A stretch of DNA of 64,000 nt, taken from Copromyces sp. CBS 386.78. Taxonomy: Eukaryota > Ascomycota > Sordariomycetes > Sordariales > Sordariaceae. Under the pieces are notes generated by a model that saw only the letters and a program-made list of their open reading frames with translations, searched no databases and was not told the origin of the DNA. The DNA lies in NCBI GenBank assembly GCA_030685235.1, contig MU839125.1, forward strand, positions 248,001 to 312,000, in the 5' to 3' direction. A program made the position numbers and the translations under genes. This document shows, piece by piece, positions 10,790-24,021 of this stretch (position 1 is the stretch's first letter; every line of letters starts with the position of its first letter).

Positions 10790-13700
10790 ATGTCGTCCTT
10801 CCTCGGCAGATGGGTAAGATGCCACCATGGTTTTTGCGAGGCGCCTTTCTCTAACTGTCTTGCCAAATAGAAGAATGTGGTTACCGCCCCATTCAAACCT
10901 GTCGATACCCTCGACTCACCACCGCAAGCTACGGGTCCGCCTCACAAGAAACAAAAGACTGGGTCTGAAAATGGTCGCCCAGTTACCGTTGCAAACGGAT
11001 ATTCGAACAGCCGCTTCGCCTTTTTCCCAGAACCTATTGAAGATGCTGGGTCGGAGTACGCTGCGCGGACAAACCGCAGCGGAAGTCATGGTAGCCTGAC
11101 AAGTCTCAACCCGCCAACGGATGGTGTTATCGAATTTCAAAATGTCCAGGAGCGGAAACCCCGTTCAAACAGGCGTCGCCGTTCTCGCGGGGGAAGTCAA
11201 TCTCCTGGGACCAGCACTCCAAGATACGGACCAAGTATCGAACCCGGAAGAGACGATATTGACAATTCGGACCGGGACGAACTTGCGGAGAGGAGCCCAC
11301 ATGTCTCGAGCGGCCCTCTTCTTCCACGAGCCAACTCTACAAAGCGCATGGTGGATGCAGCTGATTCTGCAATCCTAGGGAGCCCTCAGAAAAGACCAAT
11401 GGAGCTCTCGAAACCACCTAAACGTCCACTACGTCACGTTGATCATGAAGAGGACGAGTTGGCCCTTGGAACGCCCACTACTCCCCGCAACCCTAGGCGG
11501 GCAGCTTCAAGCTTGGCCAACAAAGGTGGGTCTCAGACAACAGAACGGAACAACTCCCGTGACCCTGTTGAAAAAGCGCGGGTTATTGTTCGCCTCGAGA
11601 GTGCGCTCTGTCAGCCAAATCACAGGTACATTAAAAAGGGACCCCAGGGATGGTGCTCTCTAGGCGAAGTGGAAAGGTTTCCTGCGGGTGCCAAACAGTT
11701 ACAGCTGTGCGCGTGTTCGACAGAAGGGAATTTGTTGCCAGAACTGGACTGGCTTGAAATCACCAAGAGGGTTAACGTCATCCTGCATAATCCCAAATCC
11801 TCCTATGTCAAAATTCGTCAGTCAACAACAGGCAACGTTGGCTCCAACATGGTGTTCCAATTCTTTACACCAGAGGAGGCGCAGATATTCGTGCAGTGGG
11901 CAAAGAAAAACCTAAGCTCGAGGGTTTCAGAGACAGAGAGGTACTACAGCAATTCATCGGATTTGATGGTATGATTATGCTAACCTTCAATAGTGAAACA
12001 CTTCTTAAGACGTACGAAACGTTCTTGATCGCCATCAAGAAGGCCCCATCCGAGAGCCCGTCGCCGCTCGCAAATTCAAGAGTCACGCGGACCACAGCAG
12101 CTCTTGATCTGGAAGGATCTAGGAGTGTAGCATCAAGATCGGTTGGCCCCGTAGCACAGGCAGCCGCAGAGTCTCCTACGGCATCAATACGCCGCCCACC
12201 CCGTCTTGTGCATCAACAGCTGACTTCACAGCGAGCCCCTAATGGCCAGTTTGAACAGCGGTCTTTTGAAGTTACATCTCCGTTGCAGCGGTCATCTAGA
12301 AGCCGAAACGATGACACGGTCATGATAGACGCTCCGCCGGTCTCGTCTGCCCCGGCGAGTCGGTGGACAGAAGACCATCCTGGGTGGTCCAAGGATTGGC
12401 GGATGCCCTTGGTATTCCACCGGACGACGGTAGACAAAGATGACATCCCACGACTGGATGAAAACCAGTGTCTGAATGACAACCTTCTAGGCTTCGGTCT
12501 GCACTATTTGTTCGAAGAATACCCGGAGCGGCACAGCGAGTTGAGGAAAAGGGTGTATGTGCACAACACCTTTTTCTACGAGAAGCTCAAGCCTGCCAAG
12601 TCCAGGGATATCAACTACGATGGCGTCAAAGGATGGACATCGAAGGTGGACCTGCTTTCTTACGACTACATAATTGTCCCGGTCAATGAGTACTATCACT
12701 GGTGGGTGGCTATCATCTGTAACCCCGGCAGATTGGATCCAAACCACCTGCGGCGCTCTACAAACCTAATCGGTAGTGGTAGGGAGACCAGCAATAGTAA
12801 AACCACTGAGGGCAAATCGGATGGCAACATCGAGAAGCCAGACGATGTTGAAATGGTAGACGTCGACAACGTACAGTGTAGAGACCAGGGGCAGGAGATC
12901 AAGGATAAAGAATCTCGCGAGTCAGCTGAGCAAGTTGAAACCGACAGCAGCAACAAGGTAGAAAGGGTGAAAAACGCCGTGGTGGACTTGGTAGCCGACG
13001 ATACAGACAACGACCTCGGGGAAAAGCTAAACGGAATAACAAAGCCGCCCAAAAAGGATCTCTCAGAAGAGACAAAGATCCTTACACTGGACTCGTTGGG
13101 TAACAGCCATTACCCAGCGGTGCAAGCACTCAAGAAATACCTTTTGGCAGAATTCGAGGATAAGAGGCAAACGAAGATTAAGGATCTTCCTAAGCAGATC
13201 GGAATTAAGGCGAGCAACATCCCAGAGCAGGACAACTTCTCGGATTGTGGTGTATACCTGCTGGGGTATATCCAAGAGTTCGTCAAAGATCCAGACCGGT
13301 TCGCACACTGCCTGTTACGGAGGGACAAGCCAGACTGGAAGTTTGACCCTTCCGAACTACGGGAGTACTGGCGCAACGCCATCTTTGAAAAGCAAAAGGA
13401 ACATCAGGCGAAGCATGATGAGGAGAAGAAGCGAAAGAGGGAAGAAGCTGCTAGACGCAAGGCTGCTAGCGCAACTCCATCCGACACAGCGATGAGTGCT
13501 ACAGAGAGCCAGGTTCCGGAACGCAATGGTTTGTCCCATGATTCTGCAGCCGACAACGCTTCTTCCGCGCCTCAATTTGTTAGGCCGCCAGTCGTTTCTC
13601 GGAACACAAACTCGAGCATGCCTACTCCTGCTCCAAGGCCAACAACTGCCATCAAGTCACCACCAACGCGCGGTGCCTCTTCAGCGACCGGGACAGTTAC

Positions 13701-14658
13701 CAGCCCTGCTGCCATGGCCGTCGGGAGAGGTGATTCTAAGAGCAACATGCCAGATTCGCTCGCACCCATTTCCCGACCGCCTACTCGGCCTCAGAAAACC
13801 GCTGGCAACGTTGTCGTTGATCTGGAAGAGCACGAAGAATCTGAGCTCAAGGACGAGGTCCCTGACCTTTTGCCTGGCGAGAACCATCGAGCCAGAAGCA
13901 AGGGTCACAATCACTCTCCCCGGCAGCTCGCATCTTGGCGGACTATTGGGGGTAGCCCTGAGGTCAAATTCATATCTACCATGCCTTCCTCTTCTCCGGC
14001 CTCTGATAGGCGGACTTCAGGCATCGCTCTGGAGATAAGCCCCCAAACGTTCTACTCCAACGTCCCCCAGAGGCCACAATCGCCGAAGCTACAGTCACTG
14101 AAGCCACATTCGCCGAGGCCGCAGTCTCCCTTGGCGGAACAGAAGCGAAAATCGTCACCAGCGCGTAAGGCAAAGGCATCATCAACCACACGCAAGACGG
14201 CGCCTTCACCTGAGCCCAAAGCACAACCCGCCGCGTCGATCGAGATTTTCGATCCGCCTACCCCTGAAGTTCAAAGACCGCCGACGGCTAGCAGCAAAGC
14301 CAAAGCCGAGAAGAAGGACAGCAGCAAGGCTGGCGGCAAGGATAACAACAATCACGGTAATCACGGCAATAAGACCACCTACGGCAAGACCGACAAACAT
14401 ACCCGCCAAAAGTCCGCGATCCCTAGGAGATTCGTGGCCAACACAGGTGGAAGTGGAAGTGGTATTGGAAAAAGCCGCCGTGTAGAACAACAGCGACAAC
14501 CATCCCCCACCAAGACTACCTCTAAGGAGAAGGACAAGGGCGAAAGGAAGGCCGAGACCAAGACCGAGGAGATCCCCGATTCACCCCCTCCGGCGACGGT
14601 CGTGTCTGACATCCCTGCGGTACAAAGCGCGGCAATTGACTTGACTGATGAGAACTGA
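10790..14658 (+). CDS. Ulp2/SENP6-7-type SUMO (Smt3) protease, peptidase C48
   Basis: Exons 10790-10813, 10871-11940 and 11994-14658 give 1252 aa from the chosen ATG. Residues about 200-365 hold a PH-like module (KARVIVRLESALCQPNHRYI...VFQFFTPEEAQIFVQWA), as in Ulp2 proteins. The C48 catalytic domain follows: substrate-groove segment CLNDNLLGFGLHYL, His600 in YYHWWVAII, Asp731 in LDSLG, Gln777 in PEQDNF and Cys783 in SDCGVYLL, so the triad and oxyanion residue are intact. About 130 mostly acidic, disordered residues sit between His and Asp, an insertion known from Ulp2/SENP6-type enzymes. A 430-residue disordered tail has Ser-Pro repeats (SPKLQSLKPHSPRPQSP) and SUMO-interaction-like motifs (VVDLVADD, NVVVDLEE, AIDLTDEN at the end). 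The family trims poly-SUMO chains in the nucleus. The N-terminus is probably longer. Confidence 0.9.
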
Positions 14659-15462
14659 GTGAGCTGAGTTGGATTGGCCTTGTGGGTCTTGTTGCGAAGG
14701 GGCGGGTTGATGGTGGAAGAAAGAAAGAAGAGAGTTGGAAGGGTTGGAGTTACTCCGTCATGGTTGTCTGTCTGGTTATTGTTGTTGTAAGCATCATACA
14801 TTTCATGCATTTACACATCTTGCATGTATTGGCGCCCCTTGATGGCCGGCTGGTATGCACAGTATGGCTGGCTGCGTTGTCTTTCGAGAGCTTGTTGCTT
14901 GAAATGTTTAGGGGTTACAAACTCTCGAGTTTTGTACATCTATCTAGACTATCACTCCGGTTGTCTAAGCAACCAGAGAGACTCAGCTATGAGCAGTCGA
15001 TCGACATCCATCGACCTAGCGCATGTCAATGGCGAAGAAGGAAGTAGCGAAGCGTATCTGGTCGAACAGAGCATTACCTTCTCCTCTGCTGGCAGATAGC
15101 TGTCTAGGAAGTGAATATAAACACAATTTAACCATCTTTTCCATGAGATATGGGTGAGAGACCGTGTGGCATGCAACATTGCAAGCTTCCCATGTATCAT
15201 TATTGCATAACACCAGGAACATGGCCGGGTCGACTCGACTTTTATGACAAAAAACTTTTCGACTCGGTCCAAATGCAATGAGGCTACATAGGTACTAAGG
15301 TGTGGTATGTACAATACTTGCTCTCTTTCTTCTTTCTTCTTTCTCTATAGCAAGCTTGGCTGCCGCAAATGCGATACAATGTCCAATGTAGTTTGTGGTT
15401 CAACAGATGATATGATTATTGACTCTCTTCTCCTTCTTGTCATGTGATGGTATGTCTTCCGT
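14659..15462. other. Convergent 3' region
   Basis: About 800 nt between the 3' ends of the SUMO protease (+) and RRP9 (-). It contains the two 3' UTRs and a CTTTCTT microsatellite near 15324-15345. No gene or RNA seen. Confidence 0.5.
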
Positions 15463-17373
15463 CTATGCCTCATCCTCATCCCCACTATCCTCGCCCTTAG
15501 CCCCCGCTCGCCTAGCAACCTTGGGCACCTCAAAGATGGTAGCCCCGTTCCTTCCATCCTTCATGACCTTCCACCTGCCCAGCCTCATCTCCTTGCCCGT
15601 GGCCACCACGATACAGATGCCGTCACGTCCACGGTCGCCGCGCTCGAAGATGGCAATGTCGTTGATGATACCCCTAATCAGCCCGCTCTCTTGCTTCTTC
15701 TTCTTGTCTTGCGATCCGTCGACTGACGCCTCGTCGTCCGCTTGCCCCTCCTCTCCACTGCTTGCCGTTGCACCAGAGTCGTCCTTCTCCTTCTTCTTCT
15801 CCTCCTTCGCCTTTTGCTTCGCCTCCTCCTTCTGCTTCTGCGCCTCGGCCTGGTCGAGCTGCTGCAGCGCCGTGCTGGACCCCAACACGCCGACGGGGAG
15901 GATCTTCTTCTTGTCCTCGCTCAGGCGCCACACGCGCACGAAGCCGTCCCAGGACCCGGACAGGATGACGTCCGAGTAGGGGATGGTGCGGAGGGCGGTG
16001 ATGGCGCGCGGCTGCGGGGTGGGCACGACGCTCTCGTCCGCGTTCGCGTCGGCAGAGACCTCGCTTGGCTTGAGCGGCGGGTCGATGCCGTGAGCGCACG
16101 GCTGCGTGAACAGCGCCTTCTTGCGGGAAGTGCCCCACAGCGCGAGGGTGCCCGCAGAGTCGCCCGTCACGAAAAGCTCGTCGTCGATCATGGCCACCTG
16201 GTCCATGGTGCCGTCGTGGTCCACCTGCTGGTCCCGGTTCTTGTACGACTTCTTCTCCGACACGCCGCCGCGGAAGACCAGCTGCGACTCCTCGGGTACC
16301 TTCCAGTAGCGGGCGGTTCGGTCGCGCGCGCCGACAGACACGCAGCGCTCGCCGGCCAGGGCGTCAATGTCGGGGATCTCGTCCTGGTGGCCAAAGAGGG
16401 TCTCGACGTAGGCGAGCTCGTCGAGCGACCAGACTTTTACTGTGCGGTCCTTGGAGGCGGAGAATATTTGGTTGGTGCCGCGGCGGAAGGCGAGCGAGGT
16501 GACGGCGTCGCGGTGCTGGGTGAAGGCCCGGATGGGCTTGAGGGTCTCGGCGTCGTGAACAACCATTCGCTTGTCGGCGCCGCCGGTGACGACGAACTTG
16601 CCGTCGGAGGAGGCCTTGACCGTCAGGATGGCCGCGTTGGTGTGGCCCTGGTATGTCTTGTCCTTTGCCTTGGTCGGGTTCGCCCTGTTGAAGCACACTC
16701 TCTCGGGTTTCTTCTTGGGCGGCGCAGGCGGCTTCTTTGGCTTCTTCTTGGTCGTCTGTGGCCACTGGTTCTTGGGTAGGTCTTGTAGCTTCCACTTGGT
16801 GAGGTAGCCGTCTTTTGTGGTGGTGTAGGCGTACGGCGCGCAGACCGAGACTGATGTTACCGTTCCCGAATTCCACCTAAACTGTGTGTGTGCAGCCCCG
16901 TCAAAGTCGAGCTTGGAGGCCAACAGGCGGTAAACCTTGCCCTTGGCCTCGGCCACATCCTCCTGAAGACGTTCGGCCAGCAGATCACGGTCAATCTGCT
17001 CGGCGTCGAAGGCATACTCGTCCTCCTCCAGTTCCACCTCTTGTCGTGCCTTGTCCAAGTATCGCTGTGCCAACCTTAACCGCTTCTCGGCCGCCGTCTC
17101 TCCTTCGTGGTCCGACTCCTCCTCTCCTTCCGATCCATCCTCTCTCTCGATGTGGTGGTCGCCATCGTCGCTGTCAATGTCGCTACCGGATATCGACTCG
17201 TCGCGCTCAACGGCTTTCTTAGGGGCGGCAGGGCGTGATTTAGCGACAGGGGCCTTGGCCGAGGACGGTTTGGCAGTCGACTTGCCGGTCGCAACTCGCT
17301 TATGGGGGGCTTCGTTGGCAGAGGCACGCTTCCTCTTCTTTTCCCCAGCGGGTGCTGTGAAGAAGGACGACAT
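15463..17373 (-). CDS. rrp9: U3 snoRNP WD40 protein Rrp9 (U3-55K)
   Basis: A single exon of 636 aa starting at MSSFFTAPAGEKKRKR; an in-frame ATG 35 codons upstream lacks conserved sequence and was not chosen. The N-terminus is basic and then acidic (SGSDIDSDDGD, EREDGSEGEEE), followed by the family helix AAEKRLRLAQRYLDKARQE. WD40 repeats follow, for example VTGGADKRMVVHDAET and FSASKDRTVKVWSLDEL, with a Lys-rich insertion (PKKPPAPPKKKPER) after the first blade and a Glu/Lys-rich insertion with polar repeats near the C-terminus before the last blade (DGICIVVATGKEMRLGRWKV). Rrp9 binds the U3 snoRNA and acts in early 18S rRNA processing in the nucleolus. It is divergent from the proteasome gene, with about 730 nt between the starts. 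The length is somewhat above the yeast protein because of the insertions. Confidence 0.93.
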   Translation of the reverse strand: MSSFFTAPAGEKKRKRASANEAPHKRVATGKSTAKPSSAKAPVAKSRPAAPKKAVERDESISGSDIDSDDGDHHIEREDGSEGEEESDHEGETAAEKRLRLAQRYLDKARQEVELEEDEYAFDAEQIDRDLLAERLQEDVAEAKGKVYRLLASKLDFDGAAHTQFRWNSGTVTSVSVCAPYAYTTTKDGYLTKWKLQDLPKNQWPQTTKKKPKKPPAPPKKKPERVCFNRANPTKAKDKTYQGHTNAAILTVKASSDGKFVVTGGADKRMVVHDAETLKPIRAFTQHRDAVTSLAFRRGTNQIFSASKDRTVKVWSLDELAYVETLFGHQDEIPDIDALAGERCVSVGARDRTARYWKVPEESQLVFRGGVSEKKSYKNRDQQVDHDGTMDQVAMIDDELFVTGDSAGTLALWGTSRKKALFTQPCAHGIDPPLKPSEVSADANADESVVPTPQPRAITALRTIPYSDVILSGSWDGFVRVWRLSEDKKKILPVGVLGSSTALQQLDQAEAQKQKEEAKQKAKEEKKKEKDDSGATASSGEEGQADDEASVDGSQDKKKKQESGLIRGIINDIAIFERGDRGRDGICIVVATGKEMRLGRWKVMKDGRNGATIFEVPKVARRAGAKGEDSGDEDEA

Positions 17374-18106
17374 GGTATTTGGCAATTGCGGCCCGGGCAG
17401 TCGGTGCAAATGCACTGGAGTCGTCTGGTGGTAGGGAATGAACACTGGAATGTGAATCGGGGTCGCGTTTGGCTTCACTTCAACGCTGCTGCATGGCTAT
17501 CGAAGTTGAAATTTTTGGTATGGCCGTTCGCGCCTAGACACACTTCGAAGGAAAAAAAAAAGTTGCCGACCCTGCAAGCTTTCTCTCGGTGGAGTAGCAC
17601 GCCGATTCGTCAAGGTCTCCTCCACTGGCTTGGCACAACCGAACAAGTCGGAGAAGGGAATCCCCGTGCCGTGTACTTTACCTTATCGTACCGCTAACAA
17701 ATACGTTAGCCCTGTAACGCCCAATCAGGCTAACTACTTGTTAGTGGTCGGCGGTCGATGGGCTGATGGGTGGGGAGGCTCTTGCTGTCTCCATTCTCCA
17801 AATGTCCATCCCAGATTTCATGACGGAGTGGGGCTGTCCCTCGCTGTCTGTTTGCCTGCCGTGCCTGCCCGCCCACTGATTGTAGCTTTCAGCCCTTCTG
17901 GGAAGATGGCGGGCACCTGAACGGCCTGGCCCGTGCTTCCATGTCAGCTTGCAGGCTGAAGCTCCAGTGCGCGTTCCCCGTCGCCGTCAGTCCAAGCTCC
18001 AACTGCCAGTGTCCCGCCATAGGTAACGACGAGAACCGTGCAAGCCAGCGCAAGCTTGCCAAAACAACAGCATATACATCCATCACTCACAAAACGATCA
18101 GCCAAA
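17374..18106. other. Bidirectional promoter of rrp9 and the proteasome beta4 gene
   Basis: 733 nt between divergent starts. It contains a short imperfect inverted repeat around 17692-17747 (GTTAGCC and related copies of CTAAC/GTTAG) and a CCAAT-type box (CCCAATCAGG near 17719). I did not find a proteasome-type GGTGGCAAA element. Confidence 0.45.
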
Positions 18107-18933
18107 ATGTACGTCGCATCGGTCGCTATTGGGGAGGTTATATCCAAGCTGACCAGCATGTAGGGAGGTTTTACTAGGCATCACGGGCAAGGACTTTACC
18201 ATCATTGCGGCGTCCAAGGCCGCTATGCGGGGAGCGACCATCCTGAAGGCATCCGACGACAAGACGAGGTCGCTGAACAAGCACACGTTGATGGCATTCT
18301 CCGGTGAAGCTGGTGACACAGGTATGGCGACGATACTGTGATGGTGGCGCATTTGAACCAAACCTAGTTAACCACCTCTTCTTCCCATCAACAGTACAGT
18401 TCGCCGAGTACATCCAAGCCAACGCCCAGCTCTACTCCATGCGCAACGAGACCGACCTTTCCCCTTCTGCCCTTGCCCACTTCGTCCGCGGTGAGCTTGC
18501 GACCAGCTTGCGCTCTCGGAAACCATACAACGTGAACCTTCTTCTCGGAGGTGTCGACCCTATCACCCACAAGCCCAGCCTTTACTGGCTCGACTACTTG
18601 GCGTCGTTGGCCGAGGTTCCTTATGCCGCCCATGGCTACGCACAGTATGTTTTCTTCGTCCGATATCTATAGCCCGTCTTTTGTTGTGAGAGAGTCATGC
18701 ATAGAAATACTGACCGGTTCTTCTCTATCAGATACTACTGCCTCTCGATCCTCGACAAGCACCACCACCCAGACATCACCCTCCACCAGGGCATCAAGCT
18801 TCTCAACATGTGTACCGACGAGCTCAAGAGGAGGTTACCCATAGACTTCAAGGGCATGACGGTCAAGGCGGTAACGAAGGACGGCATCATCGATATTGAG
18901 TTCGACGACGACAAGGTGGTTAAGATGGCTTAA
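18107..18933 (+). CDS. pre1: 20S proteasome subunit beta type-4 (Pre1/PSMB2)
   Basis: Exons 18107-18108, 18164-18321, 18395-18644 and 18732-18933 join to 203 aa, matching the family's usual length of about 200. The first intron (18109-18163, GTACGT donor, GCTGACC branch, GTAG acceptor) interrupts the start codon: exon 1 supplies AT and exon 2 supplies G, giving [12 protein letters not shown]. Typical beta4 sequence follows: [77 protein letters not shown]. As expected for a non-catalytic beta subunit there is no Thr1 propeptide site. It forms part of the inner beta ring of the 20S core. Without the split-ATG splice the reading frame has no sensible start, which is why this model was chosen. 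Confidence 0.93.
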
Positions 18934-21851
18934 TGTGGGGATGGTTGCTTGCTTGCGGCTTGGGGAGCCTTTGCGGGGGAGGACGACTCTGTATAATAAT
19001 ACCCATACGACGGACATGCATGAGTCCAGGTCGGCTATTCTAACGGGAGGCCCCTGGCAAATTTTATGATCACAAAAAGTGAGAGATGGAGGAACAAGAC
19101 TGTCATGTTAGAGGTGTGAAGTCCGAGGGTCAAGTCTCTGCGGCTCCCGGTGTCAGGGCGTCGTGTGGAGTGCGCCTGGGCCGATCATACACCTTGTCAC
19201 ACCATTGCGATATGTCAGGGTTATTTCCTTAGTTCTTTTTTCTCCAAGAGTTTTCAAACCGGGTAGGTATCGTTGCCGCAGTTGAGGATCAGTGAAGCTG
19301 TCTGATGTGTTCTGGTAATCATGAAAGGGTTATATATCATGAAGTTCGGGTTGGAAATGGATTTGCTGGGGACAGGGGCTCGACAAGCAATATCAATTTG
19401 TCCTGTGTACCTTTCTGAAACCGACAAGCTGTAACCAAGTCATGACTATCGATTAAACCATGAAACATCCATAAACAGTATTTCACATTGTCAGAGAACT
19501 GTCAAACAGCCAGCTCGAGCCAACAAAGGGTCAGTTCCTGTTCATATGTTGAGTCAGCATAATCTAAAGCACAGGCAGAGAAAAAGGCGGCCGCAAGGGA
19601 CTTGCAGGATTGTGCTGAAGTGCATGCAGTACGAGCAATGTATGGATCGTTGGCTGAGAGATGAGGCCATTAACAGTTAACAGTCAGGGCGGTGAGCGCT
19701 ATCAAGCCGACCGAGCGTGATGGTGAGTTGGTGGTACATTGGACGACGTGAGAGGGGGGGGGGGGGGGGGGGTGTTTTGGGAGCCTTTCTGCAAAACTTC
19801 CTGGATAGGTACACAGCCAGTACCTATCTATCTCTGCGTAAGCAGGTATCAATACATAAGGTTTCAACAACCCAAAGAGCATCAGCGGCTCAACATATAT
19901 GTCGGTATTTGCAACTGTCATCTGAGAGTTTGTTCTAACATCTGCTGCTAATGTCGGATAGAAGACTGAAGGAGTGCAGAAGGAGCCGGATGTTCATGAG
20001 ACCGGCGACTCCGGTTGAACGCGGGATAGAAGAAACAACAAGAGGCAAGAGGACAGACCGCCCCTTGACCTCTAGGACGAAGGAAGTGCAGTTCGATTTT
20101 TGCCTGCCAAAGGTCAAAGCCAATGGCTTTCCATGTTCTTGCTGAGTGGTGACAACTGAGACTGCCCTTCTCTTGTGCCTGCCACTCAGCATGTTGATTG
20201 AGGTTTGGGGGCTTGCATGGCATCCATCACCAATTGGCCAGCCAGAAAATGGATGTGTTTGTGCGTAGCAAAAATTTGAAAACAGAGGCAGAGAGGATGG
20301 CAATGATGTTATTTTGTTGCCACCCGAAATGCCTAGCAAGGCCTAGCAAAGACGTGAACGTTCCGCTTGTTGGCCCTGCTCCAACCCTTGCTGCCTTGCA
20401 ATCACCAATCGCCATGACCAACGTCGTCGAAAAGAATCGTAAAGGTACCGGTACAAGGACCCTTTTTTTTTGCCATCAAGATGATGACAGCCCTGGGATG
20501 GAGGAGACGGATGAACGTTCAGGCTCCCGGTCCCAGTTACTCACAAGAGCCCAGACTGCAGTAACCTTTACCCAGATGACAATGCCCGTCCTTGGGGGCT
20601 CACCTGGCATCTTTAGACACTTCCCCACGTAGGAAGGTGGGATTCTGGGTGGTTGACAGCCGTCAGCTTCCACTTGGTGGGAAAGTGGTGGCCGCCGTGT
20701 TGCACTGGCAAAAAGCTGGGCAAAGCCGGGCAACTTGGCAAACGAACGCTGGATCAGACAAAAAGAAACTGAAGGAAAGACAGGTGAAAAGGAGCGGATG
20801 AAAGATAGAAAGGGAACGGGTTGTGTGTGGGTTTTAAAAAGACAAGCTGAAAATTTGTCTTGGTGCCTTCCATCTTGTCTGTCCTGTGTCCGGTTGAAGT
20901 TGGAAGTCGGAACCGCAACTGCAACTGTGTCTTCGCTGCCTCCACATCAGCAGTACATTGCGCTCCCCTCGCTTCCGTCATCTTCCTAGAGGTAAAGGGG
21001 TCCAAAGTTCCAAGGTCTAAAGGTCCCGTTTCTTTGTAGCCAGTAAACGCTTGACATGAACGACCACCATGTCAGCAAATTCCGTAGAGTCCGATAACAA
21101 TTGCGAAGAAACCCCTTCAAAGGCTGACAAAACACCCATGAATGAGCGGCGACGGTTTGCAGAACGAGAAAGCTGCAGGTAGAGCCCTCAGGTACCTCTA
21201 CTTCCATGCTTCTGAGATGTGAGATAAGGCGGGCAAGGGTGTCGCAGCCAGCGAGAGAGGCGGCTTCGGCGAGCGGGCAAAGCCTTGGACACCTCACAAG
21301 AGTGGACCCTTCCTACCACAGTGGGTGGGCAGGCCACCTTCCATCTAACCAGTTAGAACTGCAGGCAGTGAGCAGCCCATTATATGGCAGTGGAGTCACA
21401 GGTCCTAAAAACACTTGGGGATTTTTCCAGGTCGCTCCCGTTAAAAAAAAAACTTCTTTTCCCTTTTCTCTTCCACCACACCCAACAGGATTTCTTAATC
21501 CATCCCCCTTTCGTATCCGACTCACATTTCCCTTACCACTTTTGTCGTTCCTTTTTCCTTTTGAAGATCTGTTTTTTTCTTCGAAAAGGATTCCAAGGAG
21601 ACATTCTCCCACACTTAATACTTGCGATACACGAGTAGAGAAAAGAGCGAGCATTCAGTCTGTTCGGGTTTTGCCTTCTTTTCTTGTCGATTCATTCTCG
21701 TCGGTTCTCCTTTTGAACATCCGTTCTTTTCGGGAGCCTTTCGAAAAAGCAACAGCTTCGTCAACTCGACTTCATTCCAGCAGTCTCAGATAAACCAACT
21801 CTCATTCCTTCACCGCGATTTTATCCGAGAAGAAAATCAACCAACGCAATC
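18934..21851. other. 2.9-kb gene-poor region and 5' leader of the DED1 gene
   Basis: No supported gene. It contains a run of 19 G at 19754-19772, a small tandem duplication GCCTAGCAAG/GCCTAGCAAA near 20330-20348, and a strongly pyrimidine-rich stretch from about 21440 to 21840 that is probably the promoter and 5' UTR of the helicase gene. Several frames of 80-195 codons are open but show no protein-family sequence. No tRNA or snoRNA was recognised by eye. Confidence 0.5.

Positions 21852-24021
<2,170 letters not shown>

Noticed and set aside
15742..16779. 345-codon open frame antisense to RRP9
   Set aside because: Leu/Val/Gly-rich mirror of the WD40 gene; no recognisable domain.
20198..20632. 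144-codon plus-strand frame in the gap before DED1
   Set aside because: No domain, no splice partner and no codon-use signal that I can defend.
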